From positions 186,001 to 250,000 of the forward strand of contig JASNGC010000001.1 of NCBI GenBank assembly GCA_038659295.1: 64,000 bases of DNA, in the 5' to 3' direction. A program made the translations under genes and the position numbers. The notes beneath the pieces were generated by a model. It made no database searches. It was not told the DNA's origin and saw only the letters and a list, made by a program, of their open reading frames with translations. The DNA is from Enterocytospora artemiae (lineage: Eukaryota > Microsporidia). Shown here piece after piece: positions 46,849 through 56,596 of this stretch; positions within the stretch are counted from its first letter, which is position 1; each line of letters starts with the position of its first letter.

Positions 46849-46999
46849 TTTGAAGAAGAACAGGCTTTAACACATAAAAATACTGGGAAATCTTGCCGGT
46901 AAAATGCCAAAATGATTATCAATTTTAAATCGGTAATTTTTAATCAATGATAAGATAGGGTCCTTAGACATTTTACTCGAATAAACTGATGGAATTTAT

Positions 47000-47653
47000 T
47001 CACTCTTTCTTAGATTTTATTATCTTTTCCTTCTCTTTTAACAAAATAAGCAATTTATAGATAATAAGGGGCATAAAAACTAATAATCCATAAAATCCTG
47101 TGATTTCCAAATAGCTTCCATTTTTTAAGAATGGATATGTATACTCCTGATGGAAAATACGTAAATATTGAATATATCCGATATATGTTAAGGTAATTGT
47201 GAAAAGTGAAGTGTTTACTATCCTGCTACCTGAGCAAATATTAAATGGAGATAATAAACAGGCAATGAATGGAAAGAAATGCTGGCAAAGATCTGGGAAT
47301 ATGGAAACTTTCATAGAAATGCTGTTGGGATTCTCTATAATTTCACGATTGAAAGCTTCAGTATCTACCAGTTTGATTCCCCAGTAAAATATTGTGAGTG
47401 TAGTTTCCAGAGGAAGTGCAATGGACATCAGATAGGAATGGATTCTCTTTAGAAAGTTGAATTTAAAGATCCTTTTGAGGACATAAAAGACGAATGAAAG
47501 CAAAGATGTATAATTTACTATGTTTGTATAGTATTTTACTCTGCCACCTGGTGATTCTGCAAAGAATTTGGCTGCTTTGGGATCCATAGAACAATCTAAA
47601 CATCCGTATAGGGTCAATCCAAACAACAGACCGATAACAATGTCGCTAAGCAT
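47000..47653 (-). CDS. AIG1/ADTRP-like (Far-17a) membrane hydrolase
   Basis: 217 residues with about six membrane segments. It matches the Far-17a/AIG1 family: YYTNIVNYTSLLSF (holding the candidate catalytic Thr in the second segment), LPLETTLTIFYWGIKLVD (the family's P-x-x-WxxY-like turn) and FPDLCQHFFPF with the candidate catalytic His. Animal AIG1 and ADTRP are threonine hydrolases that cleave branched fatty-acid esters (FAHFAs). Here it would act in ER or Golgi membranes on host or parasite lipids; that is inference. The C-terminus is a Lys/Glu-rich cytosolic tail. CCC lies 9 nt before the ATG. It is divergent to the gene at 47802, with about 150 nt between starts. Confidence 0.65.
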   Translation of the reverse strand: MLSDIVIGLLFGLTLYGCLDCSMDPKAAKFFAESPGGRVKYYTNIVNYTSLLSFVFYVLKRIFKFNFLKRIHSYLMSIALPLETTLTIFYWGIKLVDTEAFNREIIENPNSISMKVSIFPDLCQHFFPFIACLLSPFNICSGSRIVNTSLFTITLTYIGYIQYLRIFHQEYTYPFLKNGSYLEITGFYGLLVFMPLIIYKLLILLKEKEKIIKSKKE

Positions 47654-47793
47654 CTACAAGGGTCGAAAAATTAAGTGCCTTCATATAAACAATGGAAAAT
47701 ATTTACTTGATACAAGAGAGATAAAAATATGCTGCATCATACCTTACATTTCCGATATCTTTTCTAAGATAATATTTTCGTTGAAATATTTTT

Positions 47794-47798
47794 CCCCC
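47794..47798 (+). promoter_or_regulatory. CCCCC start motif
   Basis: Five Cs 3 nt before the ATG at 47802. They show that the in-frame open region overlapping the AIG1-like gene is not translated. Confidence 0.5.
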
Positions 47799-47801
47799 TC
47801 A

Positions 47802-48692
47802 ATGACAGAGAAGGAAAATAATTCTTTTTCTGGGAATAGTGGATATAGCAGCAACTTTGCTCAAACAAATAAAACAATTTGCAATGTAAATAGCAATAAA
47901 GCATTTCCAAACGGAAAGAATACAACCTCGGTTACACATACAGAGTTTATGAATTTTGTAGATCCATTTACCGGTGTTATGACTGAAAAAAGATTTAATG
48001 ACTTTGTCGGTGATACAGAAAAGAAAGAACTTATAGGTTTGGATATTTATACGAGAAATGCAAAAATGCTTCGTAGACGGTTATGTGGATCTGTTGTTCT
48101 TACAGGAGAGATCGAGGAGATCGGATGTTATGAAGAAGAGTTGAAAATGTTAGACAACGTCAACAACAATAATGAATCCAATGCATTTTTTCCTGGAAAT
48201 ACCAACAATACTTCACCATATGATGCGGAGAAAGAGTATCAATCTTATGACAACGATACAACCAGATCAACAAATCAGATCCAAGAAGAAATACTGTCCA
48301 AAGACCATTCTATTTCTTTTTTATATAACCACTCTGTTTTGGATTCTTTTTTTCTATTTTCTGATACAATAAAGGCTTATAAGCAGCAAATTGATATCAA
48401 TAATAGCAATAAAAAACTGATTAGGCAAGCTATTGCAAAGAGGGCAATATTGCCAGCCTATTTCAAATTGTACGACATCATTTCTAAGGAGTTGGAGGGA
48501 TATTTTGCAAAAAGAAACATTAAAAAAAAGAGGAAGGCCGATGAATTTGATGACTTAGGCTTGAAAGAGTACTTGCTGCGGTATGAGGAATTCATTCAAG
48601 AATTTGGAAAACCAGAACAATTTAAAGATGACGAGATGAGTTATCCAGACATACTGGACTCTTCAAATGTTTGTGAGCAGTATTTGCGGTAA
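47802..48692 (+). CDS. unrecognised protein
   Basis: 296 residues, not recognised. The first 60 residues are Asn/Ser/Thr-rich. A conserved-looking block follows (FMNFVDPFTGVMTEKRFNDF, then ELIGLDIYTRNAKMLRRRL). An Asn-rich linker (about 125-165) precedes a helical C-terminal half (FFLFSDTIKAYKQQID, AYFKLYDIISKELEGYF) with a Lys-rich stretch (RNIKKKRKADEF) that may be a nuclear signal. No membrane segment. The frame is open for 78 more codons upstream, overlapping the divergent AIG1-like gene, but the CCCCC motif marks the ATG at 47802. Confidence 0.6.
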   Translation: MTEKENNSFSGNSGYSSNFAQTNKTICNVNSNKAFPNGKNTTSVTHTEFMNFVDPFTGVMTEKRFNDFVGDTEKKELIGLDIYTRNAKMLRRRLCGSVVLTGEIEEIGCYEEELKMLDNVNNNNESNAFFPGNTNNTSPYDAEKEYQSYDNDTTRSTNQIQEEILSKDHSISFLYNHSVLDSFFLFSDTIKAYKQQIDINNSNKKLIRQAIAKRAILPAYFKLYDIISKELEGYFAKRNIKKKRKADEFDDLGLKEYLLRYEEFIQEFGKPEQFKDDEMSYPDILDSSNVCEQYLR

Positions 48693-48864
48693 AGCCAATT
48701 ATATTTATGGAAAATATTATTAACTCCTATTTATCATGAAGTTTATCAAGCCAACAGCGCTTTTGATCACTCCAAATACAACCATTTACCGTATTGTGAG
48801 AGATTAATGGAGTAATTTTGATTATTCATAAAAGGATTATTGATTAGTAATCCATCTTTAAAAA

Positions 48865-49134
48865 ATGATTGGTTCATTGAAGTATAAATTTCATAAGCGT
48901 TTATTAGAGATGAACGCAGACAATAAGTTGACTGGAGAAAAGAAGACAGTTAAGGAAATTAATAAAAAAATAGAAGAGAAACTTGGCGAAGACAACGGGT
49001 CTTCCATTGAAAAGGCTCCAAAGAACATTTTGGGTGACTTGAATGCACCAGAGAACAATAAAGATGACACGCACTCTTCAGAATCATCCAAGACAGAAGA
49101 AAAGAAAAAGGGGTTTTTCAAGAATATCTTCTAA
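48865..49134 (+). CDS. possible small charged protein
   Basis: 89 codons rich in Lys, Glu, Asp, Asn and Ser, probably disordered, ending KKKGFFKNIF. No domain recognised. The upstream context has only CC, not CCC, 10-12 nt before the ATG. An alternative start is the Met at codon 15. AATAAA overlaps the stop region (TAATAAAT), which supports a real gene. Composition of the shadow frames is poor, so the plus-strand reading is the best candidate, but it could still be chance. Confidence 0.4.
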   Translation: MIGSLKYKFHKRLLEMNADNKLTGEKKTVKEINKKIEEKLGEDNGSSIEKAPKNILGDLNAPENNKDDTHSSESSKTEEKKKGFFKNIF

Positions 49135-49256
49135 TAAATTCGTGAGTTAAAAATTTACTTCCATAGTCTTGTGTAGCTGATCAGATGGAAAACAAGCTCT
49201 TTATCAACAAAACCTCACACAAAAAATTCAACGGTTAGAATCTAATTGTTAGGCTA

Positions 49257-50801
49257 TCAACAATCATTTAATAAAGCTTTTAGTTCCCCTTCCATTTCAA
49301 TAATTTTACCAAATTGGGCTGAAATATCATTGTGAAATATCCAAATTGTCTTATTAATTTCATCCACTTCACGGGAAACCTGGGATTCCAGGAGATCCAT
49401 TTCGATCCGTTTTTCAGAAAGCTCCTTCTCGCTTTTTTGTAAACTAGAAACTGACTCCAATTTCAGCTTCAATAGATGATTTTCTAATCTATCGAGGTCT
49501 TTTAAAGACTGCTGCTGTTGTATGTCAAATATGTCCTTCTTTTCGGCGTATATTGCTCCCATAGTGGTTAGCTTATTTATTAGGTAAGAATGCTGTGCTT
49601 CATAATCCTTAATTGTGTCAACTCTTTCTGCAATTTTCACTTCTAAATTTTTGTTGTTAATCTCAAAATTAGTTAATGTTTCTTTTTTATCATTAAGTTC
49701 ATTATCATAGTCTATTAAGTTGACAGAAGGCTTCGAATTATCTCCAGCTCTCATCGTGGAGATTTCATTCATGATATTATCATGGTAATCTTGTGCCAAA
49801 ATAAGTTCATTATCGTAATTCTTAATGTCTTGCAACAATTGGTCTCTGGCTGGCTTTATTCGATCTAGTTCGCGTATTAAATCTATTTTTTGCCTTTGTA
49901 ATTGTTGAATATCTTCAATATTTATTTCCTGATCCGAAATCAACCCATTCAAACTCGTCTGTTCTTTCAACAGTGCCTCTGTTTTCTCTTCCATTTTGAG
50001 TATTTCTTGTTTTATTTCTTCAATAATTTTTCTGTACCTTATTTTTCTGGATTCTATCTGACTTTGATGCTGAATCAGCATGCTTAAATCCTCCTCCAGT
50101 TTCTTCTTTTTTTGCTCCAATTTTCCAATATCTTCAAACTTACTTAATATTGTTTTCAATTCGTTCTCTTGAAGCTCTATCTCATCCTTCATTAGTTCTA
50201 TCTGCTCGTTCTCTTTGGAATGCATATTTTTCATTTTCTCCATAAACTCCTTCTCCCCGCAATCGTCCTCCTCATTGTTCATAAACTTTTCATACTCCAT
50301 ACAAACAAACTCAAAGAATTCCGATTCCACGGTTTGCTCCTTCAAATTATTGTTTTCGCAGTTTGTGATCAATTCCACAACCCAGCAAATCATACTCAGT
50401 ACAGCTGGCCAGGCATGTGGAGTTATAGAAGATAGTTGACTACGTGTAATTTCATTCGAATAGGGATATTTTAGGATTTTCAAAATTTGGATGATGTCAT
50501 CCTCAAATCTATTAAATGGCTGCGGATCTATGTATGAAAATATAAACTTAACAATGCTCTGAAAATCCTTATTTGATGGGTTTATTAGAGTATTTTGGGT
50601 CAAATTTCCATCGTATTTGTTGTGAGTCAGGAAGTTAAAAATTGTTTTCACGGACATCTGTCGGTACTCCTTGTCACGAATATTCCTAAAGCTTTTTTTG
50701 GTATCATCCATGGAAATCGATGTTCGTATAGCACTTGAATTTACATGAGTCCCGGTATTGGCGTGGATGCTTTTTCTAGGGGTTAGAGTAAATCGTCTCA
50801 T
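49257..50801 (-). CDS. NDC80: Kinetochore protein NDC80/HEC1
   Basis: 514 residues. After a short basic tail (MRRFTLTPRKSI), residues about 45-150 form the calponin-homology domain: MSVKTIFNFLTHNKYDGNL, FQSIVKFIFSYIDP, DDIIQILKILKYPYSNEITRSQLSSI and PHAWPAVLSMICWVVELI, the classic Ndc80 sequence order. From about 185 to the end it is a long coiled coil with a likely loop. Ndc80 pairs with Nuf2 and binds microtubule plus ends. It is shorter than yeast (691) and human (642), mainly in the tail and coiled coil. The start at 50801 is marked by CCC 3 nt upstream; the frame is open 20 codons further, but that part covers the motif. It fits with the SANTA-domain centromere gene at 3894. Confidence 0.92.
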   Translation of the reverse strand: MRRFTLTPRKSIHANTGTHVNSSAIRTSISMDDTKKSFRNIRDKEYRQMSVKTIFNFLTHNKYDGNLTQNTLINPSNKDFQSIVKFIFSYIDPQPFNRFEDDIIQILKILKYPYSNEITRSQLSSITPHAWPAVLSMICWVVELITNCENNNLKEQTVESEFFEFVCMEYEKFMNNEEDDCGEKEFMEKMKNMHSKENEQIELMKDEIELQENELKTILSKFEDIGKLEQKKKKLEEDLSMLIQHQSQIESRKIRYRKIIEEIKQEILKMEEKTEALLKEQTSLNGLISDQEINIEDIQQLQRQKIDLIRELDRIKPARDQLLQDIKNYDNELILAQDYHDNIMNEISTMRAGDNSKPSVNLIDYDNELNDKKETLTNFEINNKNLEVKIAERVDTIKDYEAQHSYLINKLTTMGAIYAEKKDIFDIQQQQSLKDLDRLENHLLKLKLESVSSLQKSEKELSEKRIEMDLLESQVSREVDEINKTIWIFHNDISAQFGKIIEMEGELKALLNDC

Positions 50802-50804
50802 TAT

Positions 50805-50807
50805 GGG
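50805..50807 (-). promoter_or_regulatory. CCC start motif of NDC80
   Basis: Three Cs on the minus strand, 3 nt before the ATG at 50801. They choose this ATG over the upstream in-frame one. Confidence 0.5.
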
Positions 50808-51060
50808 CAAAACAGTCTGGAAATTTCTTCGATTTAATATAGATACCAAAAGTTGGCTCAATAATTTCCTACTTCATTCTAATCAATAATCAAAGGAAAT
50901 ACACAGTCCTTACATTGAAGAGTTTAACATGAATGTTAAAAATACGATTTATCATCTAATTGTAATTTATCGACATCCCAAGCACTTCATTTCAAAAACT
51001 TTGTTATCTGTAGAAAGTTGGCTTGATTAACTTTGATTCTCTTAAAATTTTAGCCCAAGA

Positions 51061-51918
51061 ATGGCAAAAATTACCAAAAGTGAGTTTAAGCCAACTACAT
51101 CGAGATCAAAGTCCGTTGGAAATAGACAAGATTTCAAAAATGACAGAAATATGCGTGAAATTAACAAAAAAAGGGGAACTAGCATTGCAGGAGCTCCAAA
51201 GTCGGTAGTTGTAGAAGCACATCCAAAATTTCAAGACATTTATATTGGAAGAGGTAAGGAGGATGTACTATTAACTTTAAATATGGTTCCTGGAATCAGT
51301 GTATACAATGAAAAGAGGGTAATGGTTGAAAAGAATGGTGAAAAAACAGAATATCGATTTTGGAACTGTTTCAGAAGTAAACTAGCGGCTGGCATTGTAT
51401 GTGGTTTAGAATTTATGAACATCAAATCAGGAACTACTGTTTTATATCTCGGGGCATCTTCAGGAACTACACTTTCCCATGTTTCCGATATTGTGGGCCC
51501 AGATACTTTAGTTTATGCTGTTGAGTTTTCGACCAGATCTGGTAGGGATTTAATCAATTTGGCAACTAAAAGATCCAATATTGTTCCAATTATTGCTGAT
51601 GCTCGGAATCCTAGTAGGTATAGAATGCTGGTACCCATGGTTGATACTATTTTTAGTGATATCAGCCAAGCAGATCAGAGCAAAATTGTTATGGAAAATG
51701 CACAGTACTTCTTAAAAGATGAAGGCACAATTATGATAAGCATAAAGGCCTCTTGTGTTGATTCCTCGATACCAGCAGAACAGGTATTTGTAAACGAAGT
51801 CGATTGGCTTAAAAGGCACGATTTTAAACCAAAAGAACAAGTAACACTGGAGCCTTACGAAAAAAACCATGCCATGGTTGTGGGTATTTATAGGCCAACA
51901 AACAAAACTACTGAATAA
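51061..51918 (+). CDS. NOP1: Fibrillarin (Nop1), rRNA 2'-O-methyltransferase
   Basis: 285 residues. Methylates rRNA guided by box C/D snoRNAs in the nucleolus, and also histone H2A in yeast. The Rossmann methyltransferase domain is clear: [20 protein letters not shown] (SAM binding, about 125-144), [31 protein letters not shown] and the Lys in [11 protein letters not shown], followed by [15 protein letters not shown] at the C-terminus. The N-terminal domain ([19 protein letters not shown]) is the archaeal/eukaryotic fibrillarin type. The long Gly-Arg-rich tail of most eukaryotes is replaced by about 45 basic residues without RGG repeats. CCC lies 5 nt before the ATG; AATAAA overlaps the stop. 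Confidence 0.95.
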   Translation: MAKITKSEFKPTTSRSKSVGNRQDFKNDRNMREINKKRGTSIAGAPKSVVVEAHPKFQDIYIGRGKEDVLLTLNMVPGISVYNEKRVMVEKNGEKTEYRFWNCFRSKLAAGIVCGLEFMNIKSGTTVLYLGASSGTTLSHVSDIVGPDTLVYAVEFSTRSGRDLINLATKRSNIVPIIADARNPSRYRMLVPMVDTIFSDISQADQSKIVMENAQYFLKDEGTIMISIKASCVDSSIPAEQVFVNEVDWLKRHDFKPKEQVTLEPYEKNHAMVVGIYRPTNKTTE

Positions 51919-52070
51919 ATTATAAGTATTTTAAATGTTCTACATGGAATATCTCAATTCCCAATAATAAAATTAATGTAAGTTACTACTAGAAAATATA
52001 ATATTTGCCCTGGTCTAAAGAACTATGAAGTCGTTTATTTTAATGTTTGCAGCTATTCCACTCATATACA

Positions 52071-52241
52071 TTAAAGTGCTTGCATCTGAATTGGAGAATT
52101 TGGCTTTCTACGTTTTCCTAGAACATTTTTTCCACAATGTTGGCAGCGAATTGGGTCTTTTGGTCTTAGTGTGATATCCACACCACAATTTGTACAATAA
52201 TATAAACTAGAGGCTGACTCCGAGGAATTTCTAAGCTCCAT
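52071..52241 (-). CDS. RPB12: RNA polymerase subunit Rpb12 (RPABC4)
   Basis: 56-residue zinc-ribbon protein, shared subunit of RNA polymerases I, II and III. The four zinc ligands are Cys16, Cys19, Cys33 and Cys36 (YYCTNCGVDITLRPKD, then DPIRCQHCG), matching the family's [25 protein letters not shown] spacing exactly. The RKPNSPIQMQAL end is longer in non-conserved residues than the usual KRTKRLVVFDAR but keeps the basic KRRK turn. It is too short to show up in length-filtered gene predictions. CCCC lies 3 nt before the ATG. Confidence 0.88.
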   Translation of the reverse strand: MELRNSSESASSLYYCTNCGVDITLRPKDPIRCQHCGKNVLGKRRKPNSPIQMQAL

Positions 52242-52662
52242 TTGGGGAAAAATGTTTTAGGAACGGGAAAACTGAATTTTTCAACGATTTAATAAAATTT
52301 TTGAATAAATTGTAAAATCAATATTAGCAAACAAGAACAGTATTTCCGATGCCTTCCATATGTTTAAGAGTAACTAATCACTGGTGATTTAATACCAGAA
52401 ATATATCATACATCTTTATGCTTTGTTACCCTGAACTCACCAGAAATAGGATGTTTATTAATCATCTCCTTGATATACTGCATACTTCTGTGTTTTAAAC
52501 GCATCATCTCGACAAAGAATAAAGCTGGCATTCATTTCAATAAAAATAACATTGCCAAACAGAAATCATAAATCAGGCTCACTCATTAACGAAGTTTGAA
52601 CATGATAATAAGTTCGAACAATCCATTTAGAGAATATATCAAAGATATTTATTAACTTAAGC
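52242..52662. other. intergenic region, no convincing gene
   Basis: 421 nt between RPB12 and MAK16. A 41-codon minus-strand frame (52406-52531) was examined and set aside; nothing else seen. Confidence 0.45.
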
Positions 52663-53340
52663 CTACCATTCCATGTGCATTTCTCTTTCTTTTTTCTTCT
52701 CGAGTTTCTTAGTATCTTCAACTTCGTTACTTTCTTCAAAATCTGCAATATATCGTTTCTTCCTTTGTTTCTTAGAAACTTCTTCGGCATATTCGACTTT
52801 GTCTTTAAGCTCCTCTCCATATATTCCTGATTTAAGACGGACCATTAATTCCTCACCAATTTCTTTTTCAAAATTTGCTGTGTTTAAAATCTTAAGGGCT
52901 CGAACCTTTTCCCGTCTATTCATTTTTGTTTTTCTAACTGTCATTTCTGGCATTCCGTGTTCTTTGTAATATTCCAAACGACCCAAATATTCGGTTAATT
53001 TTGTAAGTCGTTGTTTGCATTTGTGAATTACTTCAGAGCTCCAAAACTCCAAATTCTCCTCAATCTCCTTGAGTGCTGTTGGATAGTCACTGCTCAGCTT
53101 TATTTCCTCATACATATTTTTTGGAGAACTAGCTCGTTCTGGCTCTTTAACAAACAAAAATAGCTCCTCACCAATCACTCTAACTGTTGCATATTTTGTA
53201 TTTGCAAGCGGGCAGCTAAACTCGTTGCAAAGACCGGTCACATTGTAAACGTTCTTACAAAGAGTTTCTGTTTTTGTTCCCAGACGAAACGAGCACGTTT
53301 TCTTGTTGCCGATCGTGTTCCATATTCTCCTATCGAACAT
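52663..53340 (-). CDS. MAK16: Ribosome biogenesis protein MAK16
   Basis: 225 residues. Nucleolar factor for 60S (25S/28S rRNA) assembly that works with Rpf1. Family landmarks in order: IWNTIGNKKTCSFRLGTKT, LCKNVYNVTGLCNEFSCPLANTKYATV with the cysteines proposed to bind a metal or Fe-S cluster, HKCKQRLTKLTEYL, RREKVRALKI, and an acidic then basic tail. Yeast Mak16 is 306 residues; the C-terminal tail is shortened here. No clear CCC motif is seen before the ATG, one of few exceptions. Confidence 0.92.
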   Translation of the reverse strand: MFDRRIWNTIGNKKTCSFRLGTKTETLCKNVYNVTGLCNEFSCPLANTKYATVRVIGEELFLFVKEPERASSPKNMYEEIKLSSDYPTALKEIEENLEFWSSEVIHKCKQRLTKLTEYLGRLEYYKEHGMPEMTVRKTKMNRREKVRALKILNTANFEKEIGEELMVRLKSGIYGEELKDKVEYAEEVSKKQRKKRYIADFEESNEVEDTKKLEKKKEREMHMEW

Positions 53341-53829
53341 CTAACGTCTAAATTTTTCAAAAAAAGATTGAATATGTAAATATAAAAAGAAACAAAAGTA
53401 TTAAAAGAAATGGTATTTGAATTATTCTAAAAGTCGATTCAACGAGGCTTTTTCCAGCCTGGTTAGAGGGTTTATTGTATTATAAACACTTAATACGATA
53501 ATAAATGATACCTAAATCTAATGAGATATTAAGCTTTAGTGTTTTAATGGTTTCAAGCGTGCTGCCAATTGGGTCGACTCAGAAAATTTAAGTGTGAAAC
53601 TTGGGCTTCTATAGTAAGGAAAAATTAGAAATGTAGGCATAATCAATAAAATCATATGAGGAACAATACTTCAATTTTAATATATAGCATATAGTCACGA
53701 GTAATATCTACCAAGCGGTCGATATTATTACTATATTTCCCAAATAATCTAATGTTCTCATATAAGAAACAAGATATTAAAATGCCACAGTGTGATAACC
53801 AGTTGGGTTTATTAATTATGTAAAATATA
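53341..53829. other. intergenic region, no gene seen
   Basis: 489 nt of AT-rich sequence between two minus-strand genes. I looked for tRNA A/B boxes and CCC-marked frames and found none. Confidence 0.5.
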
Positions 53830-55086
53830 CTATCTCTTTGGGAGTGTTCCAGGTTTCATCCCTGATTTCATTAATCCTCGGTAATAATCACTTTCCAGTA
53901 GATTTTGCACCGATGAATTAATTTCAAAACTATATTTCCCAGTTGATCCATTAACTCTTTCTGTAACAACCTCATGCACAACATTTAGAGGCGCATTTGT
54001 CTTAAAAATATTATTGTCACAATGCGAAAAAGATACCTCATAGCCAGCATTCACTAGTCCATACATTATGTATTTTATTTTACAGACATTCAACTTAAGA
54101 AATTTCGATATCAAAGACATATCATAGTAGAACAAGGTATTAATTTCCTGATACATCAACTTAAGAAGCCCAACCATGCGTTCATTACCTTCTTCGCTGG
54201 TGTGCGAAAGAATATCAGATATAACTTCTTTGTTATAAAGAGGCTTTGTCCAGAATGGGCCATATAGCTTCATATTTGATCCACATACTTCACAAAGTGG
54301 ATTTATTATGCTTCCAAACTTCTGTTCTCTATTATTTTGACAATCGCAAATCAATACATGGGAATTATTGGCCAAGGCCTGGGAGCCCCCCGATCTCTTC
54401 ACCCTAACAATTACTCTAACATAGAAATCAACACTAAGACTGACTATGGGCTCGATACTTGCATCATATTTGGAAAACTCACGAGAAATAAAGCTCAGTA
54501 AAACCCGAAGTGGTGTTTCATTCTTGGAATAAATTCTTTTGATTAGCGTATTATATCTTACAAAACATTTGCCTTCTTTCGAACATAGAGCAGCTTTGTC
54601 GGTGCAAGTAAAGCAAATAATACCATTATGCTTAGTAGATTTAAATGCTGCATCTACAAACCCAGCACAGCTTCCAAAGGGATCGATATCAACCACATCA
54701 AATATTCTGCTTACTTGATTCATTAGTACATTGCAATCACTTTGAGTGATGTTTATTTTTTTCTCACTCGATCTAAGCTCCGAAAAGTTCACAAATTCCG
54801 AAAATTCGCTAAAACCATTGTATTTCAGATTCTCCTTAATTGTAGAAATTGCATTTGGACAAATATCATTGAAAAATAGTTGCACATTTGGAATCTCCTT
54901 TAAATATCTAATTCCCCTCAAGCCGGTAGCTGACATGGCAGTGAATATTCGAATGCGCTCTCTATCCTTGAATAGACTCTTTATTACAGATGCAGAAATA
55001 TCACGATTCAGGATTTGAGCTGGGTTGAAAAAGGTGTCTTCGGATTTTCGAATTTTTGTTGAACGCTCTTCAAAAAATTCTGTCAT
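53830..55086 (-). CDS. TRM1: tRNA (guanine26-N2)-dimethyltransferase Trm1
   Basis: 418 residues. Methylates G26 of many tRNAs using SAM. Recognised by the N-terminal FFNPAQILNRDIS, the RIRIFTAMSATGLRGIRYLKEI SAM-binding block (shown as IFTAMSATGLRGIRYL), NDICPNAISTIKENLKYN, the catalytic VVDIDPFGSCAGFVDAA, and CFTCTDKAALC. The C-terminal half holds a zinc-ribbon-like pair (ICDCQNN...CEVCGSNMKLYGPFW) and GPFWTKPLY, typical of Trm1. Length is at the low end for eukaryotes (yeast 570). Only a CTCCTC pyrimidine stretch precedes the ATG. Ends GMKPGTLPKR, with the basic end expected for the family. Confidence 0.92.
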   Translation of the reverse strand: MTEFFEERSTKIRKSEDTFFNPAQILNRDISASVIKSLFKDRERIRIFTAMSATGLRGIRYLKEIPNVQLFFNDICPNAISTIKENLKYNGFSEFSEFVNFSELRSSEKKINITQSDCNVLMNQVSRIFDVVDIDPFGSCAGFVDAAFKSTKHNGIICFTCTDKAALCSKEGKCFVRYNTLIKRIYSKNETPLRVLLSFISREFSKYDASIEPIVSLSVDFYVRVIVRVKRSGGSQALANNSHVLICDCQNNREQKFGSIINPLCEVCGSNMKLYGPFWTKPLYNKEVISDILSHTSEEGNERMVGLLKLMYQEINTLFYYDMSLISKFLKLNVCKIKYIMYGLVNAGYEVSFSHCDNNIFKTNAPLNVVHEVVTERVNGSTGKYSFEINSSVQNLLESDYYRGLMKSGMKPGTLPKR

Positions 55087-55203
55087 TAGAGGAGAAAAAG
55101 ATTTAAAAATGCGTAGGAAATTTTTTAAGGCCTTGATTGAGATAAGAATACTTTTACCTAGGATCTTGCATTACAAATACATGATGGGCAAATGATCAAT
55201 TTA

Positions 55204-56184
55204 TTACACTATTGACTGGGTTTGTTCTGCAAAAACTTCTTCAAATACCTTGTTGGACCGTCTTAATTCATCTGCAAGACTAAATATCATCTTCACATCA
55301 ATAACGGAGGGATTCTGCAGAATTATCATGCATTTATCGAAGGTATTTTTCAAAATCAATGGTTTAAGAAGCAGAATGGTTGCTGCACAAAGATAATTCA
55401 AAACTTCAAACCTTGAGGAATCGCTCAAAATTTTATCCCAGAGCCAAATTGAGTCATCCAAGGTGAAAACGGTGCTGAAAAGTTGAACAATCCATTTCAT
55501 TGGAAAATCTGTGTCAAGAAGTCCCTTGTCTAGCATATCATAATAAATCTCCTGATCTTTTTCAAAAATAATATCAAAGACAGCTCCTATTTTACCTTTT
55601 ATTCCGTTTTTACAGTTATCGAAACTTTTGTGAAAGCAATCATTGATTTCGGACATTAGGGAGTTAAACATATAAAATGAATCCTCTTCTGCATATTTTT
55701 GGATATCGAGATCTTTACTCGTGGCCATGACATGATAAATTGGAAATACCAGATCAATCATTCCCTGTACATAGCCTATGCTTGAATTTGTTGAAACAAA
55801 CTTCAGTAGAATTGTCTTAATTGAATCTATATACTCAACATATCCGGTGTTTGGCAGCAATAGTTTTGTTCTTAATATATCTTTGTTGATCATATCTATG
55901 AATTTATCGGAAGCGGATATTTCAATTAGTGAATATGAATTTCTAGCCTTTGAATAATAATTGGCGGAGTTAAATTTGTTTTTACAATGGTATCCCAAGA
56001 TTACTCTCCAATACTGTGGTCGTAAATATTCATTACTAAATCCATAATAGATATAATTTTTAATTTCAAAAACATTTAAAGGAGTACAATCCATATGGTT
56101 TAACTGCTTTTCTATGAGTTCATACAATTTATATTTGGGTGTTCTCTGTAAACTTTCAACATCTTGTAAATACAGCTCACTCAT
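55204..56184 (-). CDS. TBC1D13-like Rab GTPase-activating protein
   Basis: 326 residues, nearly all TBC domain. The Arg finger is in IxxDxxR (INKDILR, Arg105) and the Gln finger in YVQG (Gln140). The region after it (EEDSFYMFNSLMSEINDCF, IWLWDKILSDSSRFEVLNYLC) follows TBC1D13 (FFCFTNLMAEIRDNF, IRIWDSLFADDNRFDFLLLVC) very closely, more than other TBC families. LRPQYWRVILGY also matches its RALCWKILLNY. TBC1D13 regulates Rab35 in animals; the target here is unknown. No membrane segment, unlike the tail-anchored TBC protein at 37033. Confidence 0.82.
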   Translation of the reverse strand: MSELYLQDVESLQRTPKYKLYELIEKQLNHMDCTPLNVFEIKNYIYYGFSNEYLRPQYWRVILGYHCKNKFNSANYYSKARNSYSLIEISASDKFIDMINKDILRTKLLLPNTGYVEYIDSIKTILLKFVSTNSSIGYVQGMIDLVFPIYHVMATSKDLDIQKYAEEDSFYMFNSLMSEINDCFHKSFDNCKNGIKGKIGAVFDIIFEKDQEIYYDMLDKGLLDTDFPMKWIVQLFSTVFTLDDSIWLWDKILSDSSRFEVLNYLCAATILLLKPLILKNTFDKCMIILQNPSVIDVKMIFSLADELRRSNKVFEEVFAEQTQSIV

Positions 56185-56596
56185 TTAGAGGGTGTAAACA
56201 CCAGATTATAATAAACTCCTTTCTCCTAAATAAAACCGAATCTTAACCCCAGTGAGAACTTAAGGGATAGTATTTAACTTGAAGTTACAGGACCAACTCA
56301 GTTGTTGTCCACTGTTAAATTATTTCCATGAACTAATAAGTCTTCATATGCTATGCACAGTACTCCTCCATGTACATTTAATCTTAGGTGTTTAGCTTCC
56401 AAGTAAGTGATGGCAACCTTTAAAGTTTCAAGAGCCACCTTCATATATCTCTGGATTGTTTAACTTTACTTTATACTATTGTCCGTTCATTTCAAGATCT
56501 GAATTGTTTCAAAAGATGAAGAAATCGAAGAAATATTCTGAATCCGCCTAAAAGGCCGGAAAATAAAAAATCAACTTTTTGGATTAATTTAATAAA
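56185..56596. other. intergenic region, no gene seen
   Basis: 412 nt between the TBC1D13-like gene and PABP. AT-rich, nothing recognised. Confidence 0.5.

Noticed and set aside
47568..47801. 78-codon upstream extension of the gene at 47802, overlapping the divergent AIG1-like gene
   Set aside because: It lies antisense over the first codons of a well-supported gene, and the CCCCC motif marks the ATG at 47802 as the start.
52406..52531. 41-codon minus-strand frame between RPB12 and MAK16 (starts MPALFFVEMMRLKHR)
   Set aside because: Protein-like in composition but no CCC motif, a competing frame over the same bases, and no family recognised.
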